Shown here in pieces: positions 40,647 through 48,791 of a stretch of 64,000 nt of DNA. The position numbers and the translations under genes were made by a program. The DNA is taken from contig NZ_JABFCS010000001.1 in the NCBI RefSeq assembly GCF_013087525.1, positions 992,001 to 1,056,000 of the forward strand, in the 5' to 3' direction. Within the stretch, counting starts at the first letter, position 1, and every line of letters begins with the position of its first letter. The notes below the pieces were generated by a model. That model had not been told where the DNA came from and did no database searches. It saw only the letters and a program-made list of their open reading frames with translations. Origin of the DNA: Ramlibacter montanisoli. Lineage in GTDB: Bacteria; Pseudomonadota; Gammaproteobacteria; Burkholderiales; Burkholderiaceae_C.

Positions 40647-41645
40647 ATGGTTGACGATCCCGACTTTCCGCGCCGCCGTTTCCTCGTGGGAGCCGCCGCC
40701 GGCGCCGCGACGCTGGCGCTGCCCACCGTTTCCCGTGCCCAGGCGGATGCATGGCCTGCGAGGCCGGTCAAGGTGGTCTGCAACTTCCCGGCGGGCAGCT
40801 CGCCCGACGCGCTGGTGCGCGCGGTCTCGCAGCCGCTGCAGCAGGCGCTGGGCCAGCCGCTGGTGATCGACAACCGCGCGGGAGCCAGCGGCATGATCGG
40901 CGCCGACCTCGTCGCGAAGGCGCCGGCCGACGGCCACACGCTGCTGATGACGGCGGGCAGCACGATCACCACCAACCCGCACGTGTTCGCCAAGATGCCT
41001 TTCGACCCGGCCAGGGACCTCGTTCCGGTGGCGGCGCTGGCGCGCCTGAACCTGTTCCTGGTGGCGCGCGGCGACTTCCCGGCGAACAACGTGCGCGAGT
41101 TCCTCGCGCACCTGAAGAAGAATCCCGGCAAGGTCACCTACGGCTCCGCGGGCAATGCCACCGGCCTGCACCTGGCGGGGGAAATGCTCAAGAGCCAGGC
41201 CGGCGTGTACGTGGTGCACGTTCCCTACCGCGGCGCCTCGCTCGCGCTGCAGGACCTGCTGGCCGGGCAGATCGACTTCTACTTCGACCCGGGCATCGCG
41301 CTGGGCCACGTGAAGGCAGGTAAGCTGAAGCTGCTGGCCATCGGCGCGCCGCAGCGTTCGCCCGCGTATCCCGACGTGCCGACCTTGCACGAGGCGGGGC
41401 TGAAGGGATTCGATGCCGGCACCACGCACGGCCTCTACGCGCCCGACGGCACGCCGGCGGCCGTCGTCGAGCGCCTGAACCGCGAGGTGAACGCCGCGCT
41501 CGCGCTGCCCGCGGTGAAGGCGCAGATCGCCACGCTGGCGGCCGACCCGACTCCCATGTCGACGGCGCAGTTCGCCGCGATCATGCGCGAGGACAGCAAG
41601 CGCTACGGCGCCGTGATCCGCGAGCGCCGCATCACCGCGACCTGA
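40647..41645 (+). CDS. Bug family substrate-binding protein with a Tat-type signal
   Basis: A 332 aa periplasmic binding protein. The N-terminus DFPRRRFLVGAAAGAATLAL is a Tat-like signal with an RRRFL motif, unlike the Sec signals of the other Bug proteins here. The body has FPAGSSPDALVRAVS, VIDNRAGASGMIGADLVAK and VHVPYRGASLALQDLLAGQ. It lies 12 bases after pobA, so it may capture 4-hydroxybenzoate or a related acid for this operon. No membrane partners are present. Confidence 0.92.
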   Translation: MVDDPDFPRRRFLVGAAAGAATLALPTVSRAQADAWPARPVKVVCNFPAGSSPDALVRAVSQPLQQALGQPLVIDNRAGASGMIGADLVAKAPADGHTLLMTAGSTITTNPHVFAKMPFDPARDLVPVAALARLNLFLVARGDFPANNVREFLAHLKKNPGKVTYGSAGNATGLHLAGEMLKSQAGVYVVHVPYRGASLALQDLLAGQIDFYFDPGIALGHVKAGKLKLLAIGAPQRSPAYPDVPTLHEAGLKGFDAGTTHGLYAPDGTPAAVVERLNREVNAALALPAVKAQIATLAADPTPMSTAQFAAIMREDSKRYGAVIRERRITAT

Positions 41646-41707
41646 GCACACAGGATGGTTGACGCAGCGCAAGGCGCTGCCGCGCCTGGCTGCCCAGAAT
41701 GGGCGGC

Positions 41708-42442
41708 ATGCGAAGCGCCCCTGTCATCGGTATCCGCAGGCGGAGCATGCTGCTCTCGGCGGCGGCAGCGCTCGCGCCCTGGCCCTCGTTCGCTGCCGGC
41801 GTCTGCACGCCGCGGGAACTGTCGCAGCGATTCGCCGCCGGCGTCGCGCAGAAGCTGGACGTGCCGCAGAACGAGGTGTGGATCTATGCGGGCCTGGCCG
41901 AAGCCGAACTCGCGGGCCATCCCGACGGCCTGTTGCAGCCGCAATACCTGCTGGTGGTGGACAGCTGCCCCTCCATCCAGACCGCCTTCCTGTTCTTCCG
42001 CCTGCTGCCCGGCCGCTTCCAGCTGGTGGGCGCCACGCCCGCGTCCACCGGCAGCCCGCTGCGTCCCGGCTGCCTGGAAACGCCGTGCGGCGTGTTCCCG
42101 CAGGCCTCGGTGTCCGATGCCGGCCGCGCGATGGCCTCGCGGGTCTATGACTTCGGCACGCAGCGCGCACGTCGCGCGTCGGGCCTCGGCTACGGCGCAC
42201 TGCACCTGCAGGCGCGCGCCGCCGTCGGCCGCAACCGCGCGCTGCTCGGCACCGCGCATTCGGACGGGCGCGTGCTGCTGCCGCCCAGCCTGGTGGCCTT
42301 CCTCGACACCTACGGCGTGCTCGACGCGCAGCGCACCGACCGCACCACGCCCGAAGGCGACCACATGCCCTTCGCCGGCCAGTACTTGGTGGTGATCGAC
42401 AGCGAGCGCGAGGAACGCCCCGACTGGGCGATCGCCTCCTGA
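41708..42442 (+). CDS. Exported YkuD-like (L,D-transpeptidase-like) protein lacking catalytic residues
   Basis: The start may be 41699 or 41708; from 41708 the protein is 244 aa. A signal peptide is likely (RRRSMLLSAAAALAPWPSFAAG). The middle reads LVGATPASTGSP...ETPCGVFP, resembling the STG...ETPxG segment of YkuD domains. The later SDGRVLLPPSLVAFLDTYG sits where active enzymes have SHGCIRLP, so the usual His and catalytic Cys appear as Asp and Arg. It may be an inactive peptidoglycan-binding relative. This assignment rests on motif order only. It has its own transcription direction after the Bug gene. Confidence 0.6.
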   Translation: MRSAPVIGIRRRSMLLSAAAALAPWPSFAAGVCTPRELSQRFAAGVAQKLDVPQNEVWIYAGLAEAELAGHPDGLLQPQYLLVVDSCPSIQTAFLFFRLLPGRFQLVGATPASTGSPLRPGCLETPCGVFPQASVSDAGRAMASRVYDFGTQRARRASGLGYGALHLQARAAVGRNRALLGTAHSDGRVLLPPSLVAFLDTYGVLDAQRTDRTTPEGDHMPFAGQYLVVIDSEREERPDWAIAS

Positions 42443-42446
42443 AGCA

Positions 42447-42647
42447 TCAGCGGCCGCCGGCCGCTTCCTCGTCCGGCTTCACCGGATCCAGCCCCTCGCG
42501 TTCCCAGCCTTCGCCGAAGGTCTCGATGGGATGCTGCGTGCGTTCCGTGCCGTTGCCGCAGATCATCTGGTCGGCCGCGCAGTAGCGGTCGCAGCCCCAG
42601 CAGGTGCGCTGCGGGTTGGCTGGGTGGATGGGGAACTTCTTGGCCAT
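42447..42647 (-). CDS. DUF3079 domain protein
   Basis: A 66 aa cysteine-rich protein: MAKKFPIHPANPQRTCWGCD, then a second pair in CAADQMICGNGTERTQHPIE. The CWGCDRYC and C..GNGTERTQHP pattern is that of DUF3079, a short family of unknown role with a possible zinc site. An alternative start lies four codons upstream (42659). It is convergent with the YkuD-like gene. Confidence 0.85.
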   Translation of the reverse strand: MAKKFPIHPANPQRTCWGCDRYCAADQMICGNGTERTQHPIETFGEGWEREGLDPVKPDEEAAGGR

Positions 42648-42766
42648 GCTGCGGGCCATTCTGGGTACCCACTGGCGTCAGGGGATTGCTCTGCGTCAAC
42701 TGCGTCCGTTCCCCCGGCGCGCGCACGCCGCCGCATACTGGCCCGCTCACCACGGCGGGAGCCACC

Positions 42767-42904
42767 ATGCAATACCTCAACCAGCTCGGCCCGGTCGCGG
42801 CCCTGATCGCCGGTGTCCTGATCCTCATCATGCCCAAGCTGCTGAACTACATCATCGCCCTGTACCTGATCGTCACCGGGCTGATCGGCATCTTCGGCCG
42901 CTAG
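42767..42904 (+). CDS. DUF3096 small membrane protein
   Basis: A 45 aa protein that is almost entirely hydrophobic: MQYLNQLGPVAALIAGVLIL then MPKLLNYIIALYLIVTGLIG. This matches DUF3096, a family of tiny inner-membrane proteins of unknown function. GGGAG lies six bases before the ATG. It is convergent with the SDR gene. Confidence 0.85.
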   Translation: MQYLNQLGPVAALIAGVLILIMPKLLNYIIALYLIVTGLIGIFGR

Positions 42905-42905
42905 T

Positions 42906-43690
42906 TCAGCGCTGCGGCGGCTGGCCCATGTGCTGCGCGTACAGCTTCTGCATGCCGCCCAGCCAGCGGTCGTAGTCCTGCCCCTTGGCCTGGAAGTACT
43001 GCGCCACCTCGGGGTGGGGCAGGGCGAGGAAGCGCTCGTCGCGCATGGTCTGCACCACGACCTCGGCCACCTGTGCGGGCGTCAGCACGCCGTTGATGCC
43101 CGCCGAGCCGGTGCCGTCGCGGGTCATGTCCGTCTGCACGGACTGCGGGCACAGGCAGGACACGCGCACCCCCGGCGCCCGTAGGCGATGCGCAGCCACT
43201 CGGCGATGGCCACGGCGGCGTGCTTGGTCACGCCATAGGGCGCCGACTCGACGATGTTCAGCAGCCCGGCGGCGGAAGCGGTCACCAGGAAGTAGCCTTC
43301 GCCGCGCTCCACCATCTCGGGGATCACGGCGCGCGCGGCCCACACGTGCGCCATGCCGTGCACCTGCCACATCTTGTCCCAGAGCGCGTCCTCCAGCTCC
43401 AGGCCGCCCAGGCGGCCGAGGATGCCGGCGTTGGAGAAGTAGATGTCGATGCGGCCGAAGCGCTCGCGCGCCTGCCGCACCAGTTCCTGGATGTCGGCCT
43501 CGCGGCTCACGTCGCAGCGCAGCGCCACGGCCTGGCTGCCGATGCCCCGCGCCACGCCTTGGGCACGCTCCAGGTCCAGGTCGGCGACGACCACGCCACG
43601 GGCACCTTCGCGCGCGAAGCGCTCTGCCATGCCGGCGCCGATGCCGCTGGCGCCGCCGGTCACCACGACCACCTTGTCCCTGATTTCCAT
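42906..43690 (-). CDS. Short-chain dehydrogenase/reductase, frame broken
   Basis: A classical SDR of about 261 aa. The ATG at 43690 follows GGAGGCAAGC. The nucleotide motif is VVVTGGASGIGAGMAERFA, the NAG motif is FSNAGILG, and the catalytic Ser and Tyr-x-x-x-Lys lie in TASAAG and YGVTKHA. One base is missing near 43176-43182. After it comes APGVRVSCLCPQSVQTDM. The substrate is not identifiable; it stands alone, convergent with DUF3096. Confidence 0.9.
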
Positions 43691-43925
43691 GCTTGCCTCC
43701 GGAAAGTGGCGCCAGTATCCGGGCTGTGCGGGCGCGCGCAAGCCGCCCAGGCGACACGCGGCGCCGCGGGTGGCTCGGCCGATGGCGCCTTTCGCTCGAC
43801 CCCGGGGGAGCCGCCTGCACTTCGCAGGTGCGGCCTCCGACAGCATCGCGGCCGGGACGTCCTACACGGCCGGGCTGCCTCTTTTCGGATCATTCGTCCC
43901 AGCAAACACACACGGAGAGACGGCC

Positions 43926-44351
43926 ATGACCGCCATCGCACAGGATTTCTGGCAGGAACAAGCAGACGAACCCGAGGTCCGCATCGACGGCCGCGTCAAC
44001 CCGGACCGGGAGGACGCCTACTGGCAAAGCGTCTACTGGGCCCAGCCGTACTTCCGCGGTGAGTGCTGCTATGAAGACTACGCCCCGGCCTACTGCGTCG
44101 GCTACATCGGATACGCCCAGTACGGCGGCCGCTTCGAGGAAGCCGAGAAGTCCCTGTGCGCCAACTGGGTCCGCATCAAGGGAGACTCCTGCCTGAGCAT
44201 CGAGGAAGCGATGCAGGCCATCCAGGCGGCCTGGGAGCACGCCGCGCTGTCCGAGCAGCGCATCCGTGAAGAGGAAGAGGAACTGGCCGACGTCGGCTAC
44301 TTGCCCGCGAACGCGGGCGCCGCCAACCAGCCGGTGTACGCCACCGCCTGA
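43926..44351 (+). CDS. Unknown 141 aa protein rich in Tyr and Cys
   Basis: No family name recognised. The start follows GGAGAGACGGCC. The N-terminal half is dense in aromatics and cysteines (YWQSVYWAQPYFRGECCYED, YAPAYCVGYIGYAQYGG), followed by CANWVRIKGDSCLSIEEAMQ and an acidic helix (EQRIREEEEELADVG). It appears cytoplasmic, with no signal. Upstream, 43691-43925 is gene-free and probably holds its promoter. It is a good candidate for a conserved but uncharacterised stress-type protein. Confidence 0.75.
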   Translation: MTAIAQDFWQEQADEPEVRIDGRVNPDREDAYWQSVYWAQPYFRGECCYEDYAPAYCVGYIGYAQYGGRFEEAEKSLCANWVRIKGDSCLSIEEAMQAIQAAWEHAALSEQRIREEEEELADVGYLPANAGAANQPVYATA

Positions 44352-44379
44352 GCGCGCCGGCAGCACGCAGGACCGAGCG

Positions 44380-44876
44380 TCAGGATATCGCGGGCACCTC
44401 GGCGGCGGGGCCGCGGCCCTCCAGGCACTGCACCAGTCTGTCGATGAAGGGGGCCTGCCCAGCGATCAGCTTGCGGCGCGCCTCCTCCAGCCCGAACCAG
44501 CGCACGCGGTCCACCTCCGGGAAGGACTGCATGCGACCGGAACGCGGCGGCCACTCCATTTCGAACAGGTTGCTCACCAGCGCGGCGGGATCCGCATCGC
44601 CTTCGAAGGCCCAGGCGCTGATGCGCTTGCCGCTCTTCTGGCGCAGCTCGCCCAGCGGCAGGAAGGGCGGCGCGCTGGCGAAACCGGTTTCCTCCAGGAA
44701 CTCCCGCTGCGCGGCGGCCAGCGGCTCCTCCCCGGGGCGATCTCGCCCTTGGGCAAGGTCCACGCAGCCTCGTCGCGCCGCGACCAGAACGGTCCGCCGG
44801 GATGCGCGAGCAGCACCTCGGTCACGCCCGGACGGCGACGGAACATCAGGAGGCCGGCACTGCGGATGGTGGACAC
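44380..44876 (-). CDS. NUDIX hydrolase, frame broken
   Basis: It cleaves nucleoside diphosphate derivatives. The start MSTIRSAGLLMFRRRPGVTE leads into WTLPKGEIAPG, where one base is missing in the CCCCGGGG run at 44731-44737. The NUDIX box then reads GEEPLAAAQREFLEETGF, with the metal-binding REFLEE. Restored length is about 165 aa. The preferred nucleotide cannot be told from the sequence. Confidence 0.9.
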
Positions 44877-44910
44877 GCAGCGAGTGTAGGACCTCCCGGC
44901 GCGCAGGCTG

Positions 44911-45770
44911 CTACAGCGCGTCCACCGGGATCTTGAGGTAGGTCACGCCGTTGGCTTCCGCCGGCGGCATCTGGCCGGCGCGGATGTTCACCTGGATCGC
45001 GGGCAGATCAGGTGGGGCATCTCCAGGGTCGCGTCGCGCGCGGTGCGCATGGCGACGAAGTCCTCCTCGGTCACGCCGTCATGCACGTGGATGTTGGACG
45101 CGCGTTGTTCGGCCACCGTCGTTTCCCAGCGCGGCGCGCGCCCGGCCGGCGGGTAGTCGTGGCACATGAACAGTCGGGTGGCCGGCGGCAGTGACAGCAG
45201 GCGGCGGATCGAGCGATACAGCTGCACCGCGCTGCCGCCGGGGAAGTCGCAGCGGGCCGTGCCCACGTCCGGCATGAAGAGCGTGTCGCCCACGAACACC
45301 GCGTCGCCCACCTGGTAGGCCACGCAGGCCGGCGTGTGGCCGGGCATGGCGAGTACCCGCGCCTCCAGCGAGCCGATGCGGAAGCTCTCGCCGTCGGCGA
45401 ACAGGTGGTCGAACTGGCGGCCGTCCGCCGCGAAGGAGGGTTCCAGGTTGAACAGCTGCCGGAAAACGCCCTGCACGCGCGTGATGCCGGCGCCGATGGC
45501 GATGCGGCCGCCGAGGCGCGCACGCAGCCACGCCGCCCCACTCAGGTGGTCGGCGTGGGCATGCGTTTCCAGGATCCATTCCACCCGGAGCTGCTGCGCG
45601 CGTATGAAGTCCGCCACCTTTTCCACGGAGGCCGTGCCCGTGCGACCGGACTTGGCGTCGAAATCCAGAACCGGGTCTACGATGGCGCATGCGGAGCCGG
45701 GCTTTTCGTAGACCACGTGCGTGACGGTGCCGGTGGCGGGGTCATGGAAGGATCGGACCTGGGGGTGCAT
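44911..45770 (-). CDS. Metallo-beta-lactamase-fold persulfide dioxygenase-like hydrolase, frame broken near its end
   Basis: Of the ETHE1/Blh class, which oxidises glutathione persulfide to sulfite. The ATG at 45770 follows GGAGGTCCCGCG. The metal motif THAHADHLSG gives H70, H72, D74 and H75, and AMPGHTPACVAYQVGDAVFVGD follows. One base is missing near 45004-45008. The restored tail is HLILPAIQVNIRAGQMPPAE and ends IPVDAL; length is about 286 aa. It diverges from the BigR-like regulator. Placing it in sulfide handling relies on that neighbourhood. Confidence 0.88.
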
Positions 45771-45783
45771 CGCGGGACCTCCG

Positions 45784-45830
45784 TGCAATTGAATTAAGTT
45801 GGTGATAGTATATCGATTAATAGATTGTTG
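45784..45830. promoter_or_regulatory. AT-rich divergent promoter/operator region of the BigR-type cluster
   Basis: About 47 bases of A/T-rich DNA (for example GATAGTATATCGATTAATAG) lie between the persulfide-dioxygenase-like gene and the regulator. This stands out from the GC-rich surroundings and is where a BigR/SqrR-type repressor would bind. I did not find a clean perfect palindrome. Confidence 0.5.
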
Positions 45831-45862
45831 CGCACGGGATGCGAACGGAGAGGATGACAGTA

Positions 45863-46201
45863 ATGGATGAACCGCTGGTGGACAAGGTCGCGATGCGCGA
45901 AGCGGCGGAGAGTGCATGCGCGCTGATGAAGGTGCTGTCCAACCCGGACCGCATGCTGCTGCTGTGCGAGCTGGCCGAGGGCGAACGCAACGTCGGCGAA
46001 CTGCAGGACGCGGTGGGGGTGCAGCAGCCCACGCTGTCGCAGCAGCTTGCCGTGCTGCGCGAGGAGAACCTGGTCGAGACGCGGCGCGAAGGCAAGAACA
46101 TCTACTACAGCATCGCCAGCCCGCAGGCGATGGCGGTGCTGCAGGTGCTGTACGCCCAGTTCTGCGTGCCCACCGGCAAGACGAGGAGATCACGCAAATG
46201 A
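45863..46201 (+). CDS. bigR: ArsR-family sulfide/persulfide-responsive repressor (BigR/SqrR type)
   Basis: A 112 aa winged-helix repressor. The DNA-binding helices are around NVGELQDAVGVQQPTLSQQL. It has cysteines at about 19, 35 and 101. The spacing of 66 between C35 and C101 equals that of the redox pair in BigR and SqrR (C42/C108 and C41/C107, from memory of the literature). I chose 45863; ATGs at 45839 and 45854 are also in frame. Its end overlaps the next gene (ATGA). It likely releases the operon when persulfides form a Cys-Cys tetrasulfide bridge. Confidence 0.85.
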   Translation: MDEPLVDKVAMREAAESACALMKVLSNPDRMLLLCELAEGERNVGELQDAVGVQQPTLSQQLAVLREENLVETRREGKNIYYSIASPQAMAVLQVLYAQFCVPTGKTRRSRK

Positions 46202-46629
46202 CATTGGACTGGACCCACTTCACGCCCTGGACCTCGCTGGCCGGCGGCATCGTGCTTGGCGTCGCCGCCGCGCTGTTCATCCTGCTCAATGGCCGCGTGC
46301 TGGGCATCAGCGGCATCCTCGGCGGCCTGGTGCGGCCGCGGCGCGGCGACGCCGGCTGGCGCATGGCCTTCCTGGCGGGCCTGCTGCTCGCGCCCGTCCT
46401 GTGGTCGCTGTTCGCCACGCCGGTGGCACCGCGCATCGAGGCCGGTCCCGCGCTGCTCGTGGTGGCGGGGCTGCTGGTGGGCTGGGGCACGCGCTACGGC
46501 TCGGGCTGCACCAGCGGCCACGGCGTCTGCGGCCTGGCGCGCCTGTCGCCGCGCTCCATGGTCGCGACGCTCGCGTTCATGGCCGCCGGCTTCGCCGTCG
46601 TGTTCGTGCTGCGGCACGTGATGGCCTGA
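46198..46629 (+). CDS. YeeE/YedE family sulfur transporter, first half-protein
   Basis: A 143 aa membrane protein with about four helices. It has the conserved [17 protein letters not shown], which contains the cysteines used by YeeE for thiosulfate passage. It overlaps the repressor gene (ATGA). Together with the next gene it resembles the split PmpA/PmpB pair. The cargo, thiosulfate or another sulfur compound, is inferred from the family. Confidence 0.9.
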   Translation: MTLDWTHFTPWTSLAGGIVLGVAAALFILLNGRVLGISGILGGLVRPRRGDAGWRMAFLAGLLLAPVLWSLFATPVAPRIEAGPALLVVAGLLVGWGTRYGSGCTSGHGVCGLARLSPRSMVATLAFMAAGFAVVFVLRHVMA

Positions 46630-46640
46630 GGAGGACTGGC

Positions 46641-47081
46641 ATGAAGAACCGTTTCGTCGAATTCCTCGTGGGCCTGCTGTTCGGGCTCGGCCTGATCCTC
46701 TCGGGCATGACCGATCCCGGCAAGGTGCAGGGCTTCCTGGACCTCGCCGGCGCCTGGGACCCTTCGCTCGCCTTCGTGATGGGCGGCGCGGTCGTGGTCG
46801 GCTTCTTCGCCTTCGCGCTCGCGCGCCGGCGCACCACCGCTTTCCTGGGCGGCGCGATGCACCTGCCCGCCAGCGGCGAGATCGACCGCCGCCTGGTGAT
46901 CGGCAGCGTGGTGTTCGGCATCGGCTGGGGCCTGGCCGGCTTCTGCCCCGGGCCCGCACTGGTGTCGCTGGGCGCCGGGCACTGGCAGGCGCTGGTCTTC
47001 GCGCTGGCCATGCTTGCCGGCATGGCGGTGCACGACCTGAGCGCGCAAGGTGCCGCGCCGGCCCTGAACGCCGGAAAGTAG
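46641..47081 (+). CDS. YeeE/YedE family sulfur transporter, second half-protein
   Basis: A 146 aa membrane protein: MKNRFVEFLVGLLFGLGLIL, then SGMTDPGKVQGFLDLAGAWD and a cysteine motif GWGLAGFCPGPALVSLG. GAGGA lies upstream of the ATG at 46641. It is expected to pair with the preceding gene to form one transport unit. Confidence 0.9.
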   Translation: MKNRFVEFLVGLLFGLGLILSGMTDPGKVQGFLDLAGAWDPSLAFVMGGAVVVGFFAFALARRRTTAFLGGAMHLPASGEIDRRLVIGSVVFGIGWGLAGFCPGPALVSLGAGHWQALVFALAMLAGMAVHDLSAQGAAPALNAGK

Positions 47082-47084
47082 GCC

Positions 47085-47894
47085 ATGGGCGCCACCCTGC
47101 TCGCACCGGCCCTGGGGCTGGGCGTGGGCCTGGTGCTCGCGCTCACGGGCGCGGGCGGCGCGATCCTCGCCGTGCCGCTCCTTCTCTTCGGGCTGCACCT
47201 GACCGTGGCGCAGGCCGCGCCGATCAGTCTGCTGGCGGTCGCGCTCGCCGCCGGCGTGGGGGCGGCGCTCGCGCTGCGCGCGCGCACGCTGCGCTACCGC
47301 GCCGCCGGCGTCATGGCCGCCGCCGGCCTGCTGATGGCGCCCCTGGGGCAGTGGCTCGCGCATCGCCTGCCGGAGCGGCCCCTGGTCCTGCTGTTCGCCG
47401 CGGTGCTCGCGCTGGCCGCGACGCGCATGCTGCTGCAGGCGAACCGCGAACTGCGCGGCGAGGAACCCGCGCGCCCGCCCACGACGCCTTGCCGGCGCGA
47501 TCCCGCCACCGGCCGCCTGCGTTGGACCGCGCCGTGCGCGGGCCTGCTGGTGCTCACCGGCGGCGTCACGGGGCTGCTGTCGGGCCTGCTCGGGGTCGGC
47601 GGCGGCTTCGTGCTGGTGCCGGCACTCCTGCTGCTGACCGACCTGACCATGCAGGGCGTGATCGCCACCTCCATGGGCGTGATCGCGCTGGTGTCGCTCG
47701 GGACGGCCGGCTTCGCCGCCGCGCAGGGCCACGTGGCCTGGGGCGTGGCCGCGCCCTTCGCCGCCGGAGCGGTGGCCGGATTGCTCGCCGGCCGGGCCTG
47801 GGCGCAGCACCTGCGCGGGCCGCGGCTGCAGCAGGGCTTCGCGGTGGTCTCGCTGCTGGTGGCGGCGGGCCTGGTCGTGCGCGCGGCGCTCTGA
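47085..47894 (+). CDS. TSUP/TauE family sulfite exporter-like permease
   Basis: A 269 aa protein with about eight helices in two similar halves, each with a Gly-rich loop (ALTGAGGAILAVPLLLFGLH and GLLGVGGGFVLVPALLLLTD). TSUP members export sulfite, sulfoacetate or related anions. In this cluster it would remove sulfite made by the dioxygenase-like enzyme. It lies three bases after the YeeE pair and is convergent with the AraC gene. Confidence 0.9.
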   Translation: MGATLLAPALGLGVGLVLALTGAGGAILAVPLLLFGLHLTVAQAAPISLLAVALAAGVGAALALRARTLRYRAAGVMAAAGLLMAPLGQWLAHRLPERPLVLLFAAVLALAATRMLLQANRELRGEEPARPPTTPCRRDPATGRLRWTAPCAGLLVLTGGVTGLLSGLLGVGGGFVLVPALLLLTDLTMQGVIATSMGVIALVSLGTAGFAAAQGHVAWGVAAPFAAGAVAGLLAGRAWAQHLRGPRLQQGFAVVSLLVAAGLVVRAAL

Positions 47895-47895
47895 C

Positions 47896-48720
47896 TCAGG
47901 CCGCGGCGCGCGGCTGGAAGCGGCTGGGCGGCTGCCCCATCGCTCCCTTGAACATGGCCGTGAAGGCACTCTCGCTCGCATAGCCGGTGGCCAGCGCCAC
48001 CTGGCCGACCGGCACGCCGCGCGCGAGCAGGGGCAGGGCGTGCGCCAGCACCGCCTGCTGCCGCCACTGCTGGTAGCCGGTGCCCAGCTGCTCGCGGAAC
48101 AGGCGCGCCATGGTGCGCTCGCTGGCACCGACACTGGCCGCCCATTGCGCCAGCGTGGCGCGTTCGGCGGGGGCGGCCAGCACGGCTTCGCACAAGGCGC
48201 GCAGGCGCTTGTCGCCGCCCTGCGCGGGCGGCAGCGGCACGCCCAGCTCCTGCGTGCCGGCGCCGCGCAGTTCGTCCAGCAGCAGCTCGGTGAGCAGCGC
48301 CTCGCGCGCGCGCGGCAGCTGCGGCTCGTCCAGCGCCGGCACCAGTTCGCGGAACAGCGGCGACACGACCAGCACGCGGCAGCCGTTCCAGTCCGGCGGG
48401 GCCACCGAGGCGTCGATGTACACGGTGCGGAAGTGCGCGGCCTCCAGCACGTGCACCGAATGCAGGGCGCGCGGCGCGATCCACACCGCGCGCGAGGGCG
48501 GCACGATGTAGGTCACCTCGCCGCTGGCACTGCCCGCGTCGGCGGCGCTCACCTGCAGGATGCCGGTGGCGCAGTAGGCGATCTGCCCCCAGGCGTGGCG
48601 GTGCGGCTCGAAGTGCGCGTCGGCGGCGATGTTGCGCGAGCGCACGCGCACGGGCCGGCCGCGGGTGGGCTGGAACAGGTCGGCATCGCTGTGGAGCACG
48701 ACGGAGCGGCGCGGCGGCAT
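47896..48720 (-). CDS. AraC family transcriptional regulator
   Basis: A 274 aa protein with an N-terminal cupin-like sensor (HFEPHRHAWGQIAYCATGIL) and a C-terminal AraC HTH pair (LAQWAASVGASERTMARLFR and VPVGQVALATGYASESAFTA ending MFKGAMGQPPSRF). It diverges from the MFS gene, whose expression it probably controls. The frame is intact. Confidence 0.9.
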   Translation of the reverse strand: MPPRRSVVLHSDADLFQPTRGRPVRVRSRNIAADAHFEPHRHAWGQIAYCATGILQVSAADAGSASGEVTYIVPPSRAVWIAPRALHSVHVLEAAHFRTVYIDASVAPPDWNGCRVLVVSPLFRELVPALDEPQLPRAREALLTELLLDELRGAGTQELGVPLPPAQGGDKRLRALCEAVLAAPAERATLAQWAASVGASERTMARLFREQLGTGYQQWRQQAVLAHALPLLARGVPVGQVALATGYASESAFTAMFKGAMGQPPSRFQPRAAA

Positions 48721-48791
48721 TGGCGGATTTTCGACGATTTCTGTCCTTCCATCGCATTCCGGAAAACCCGCGCCGCCCGTACGATCCCGCC

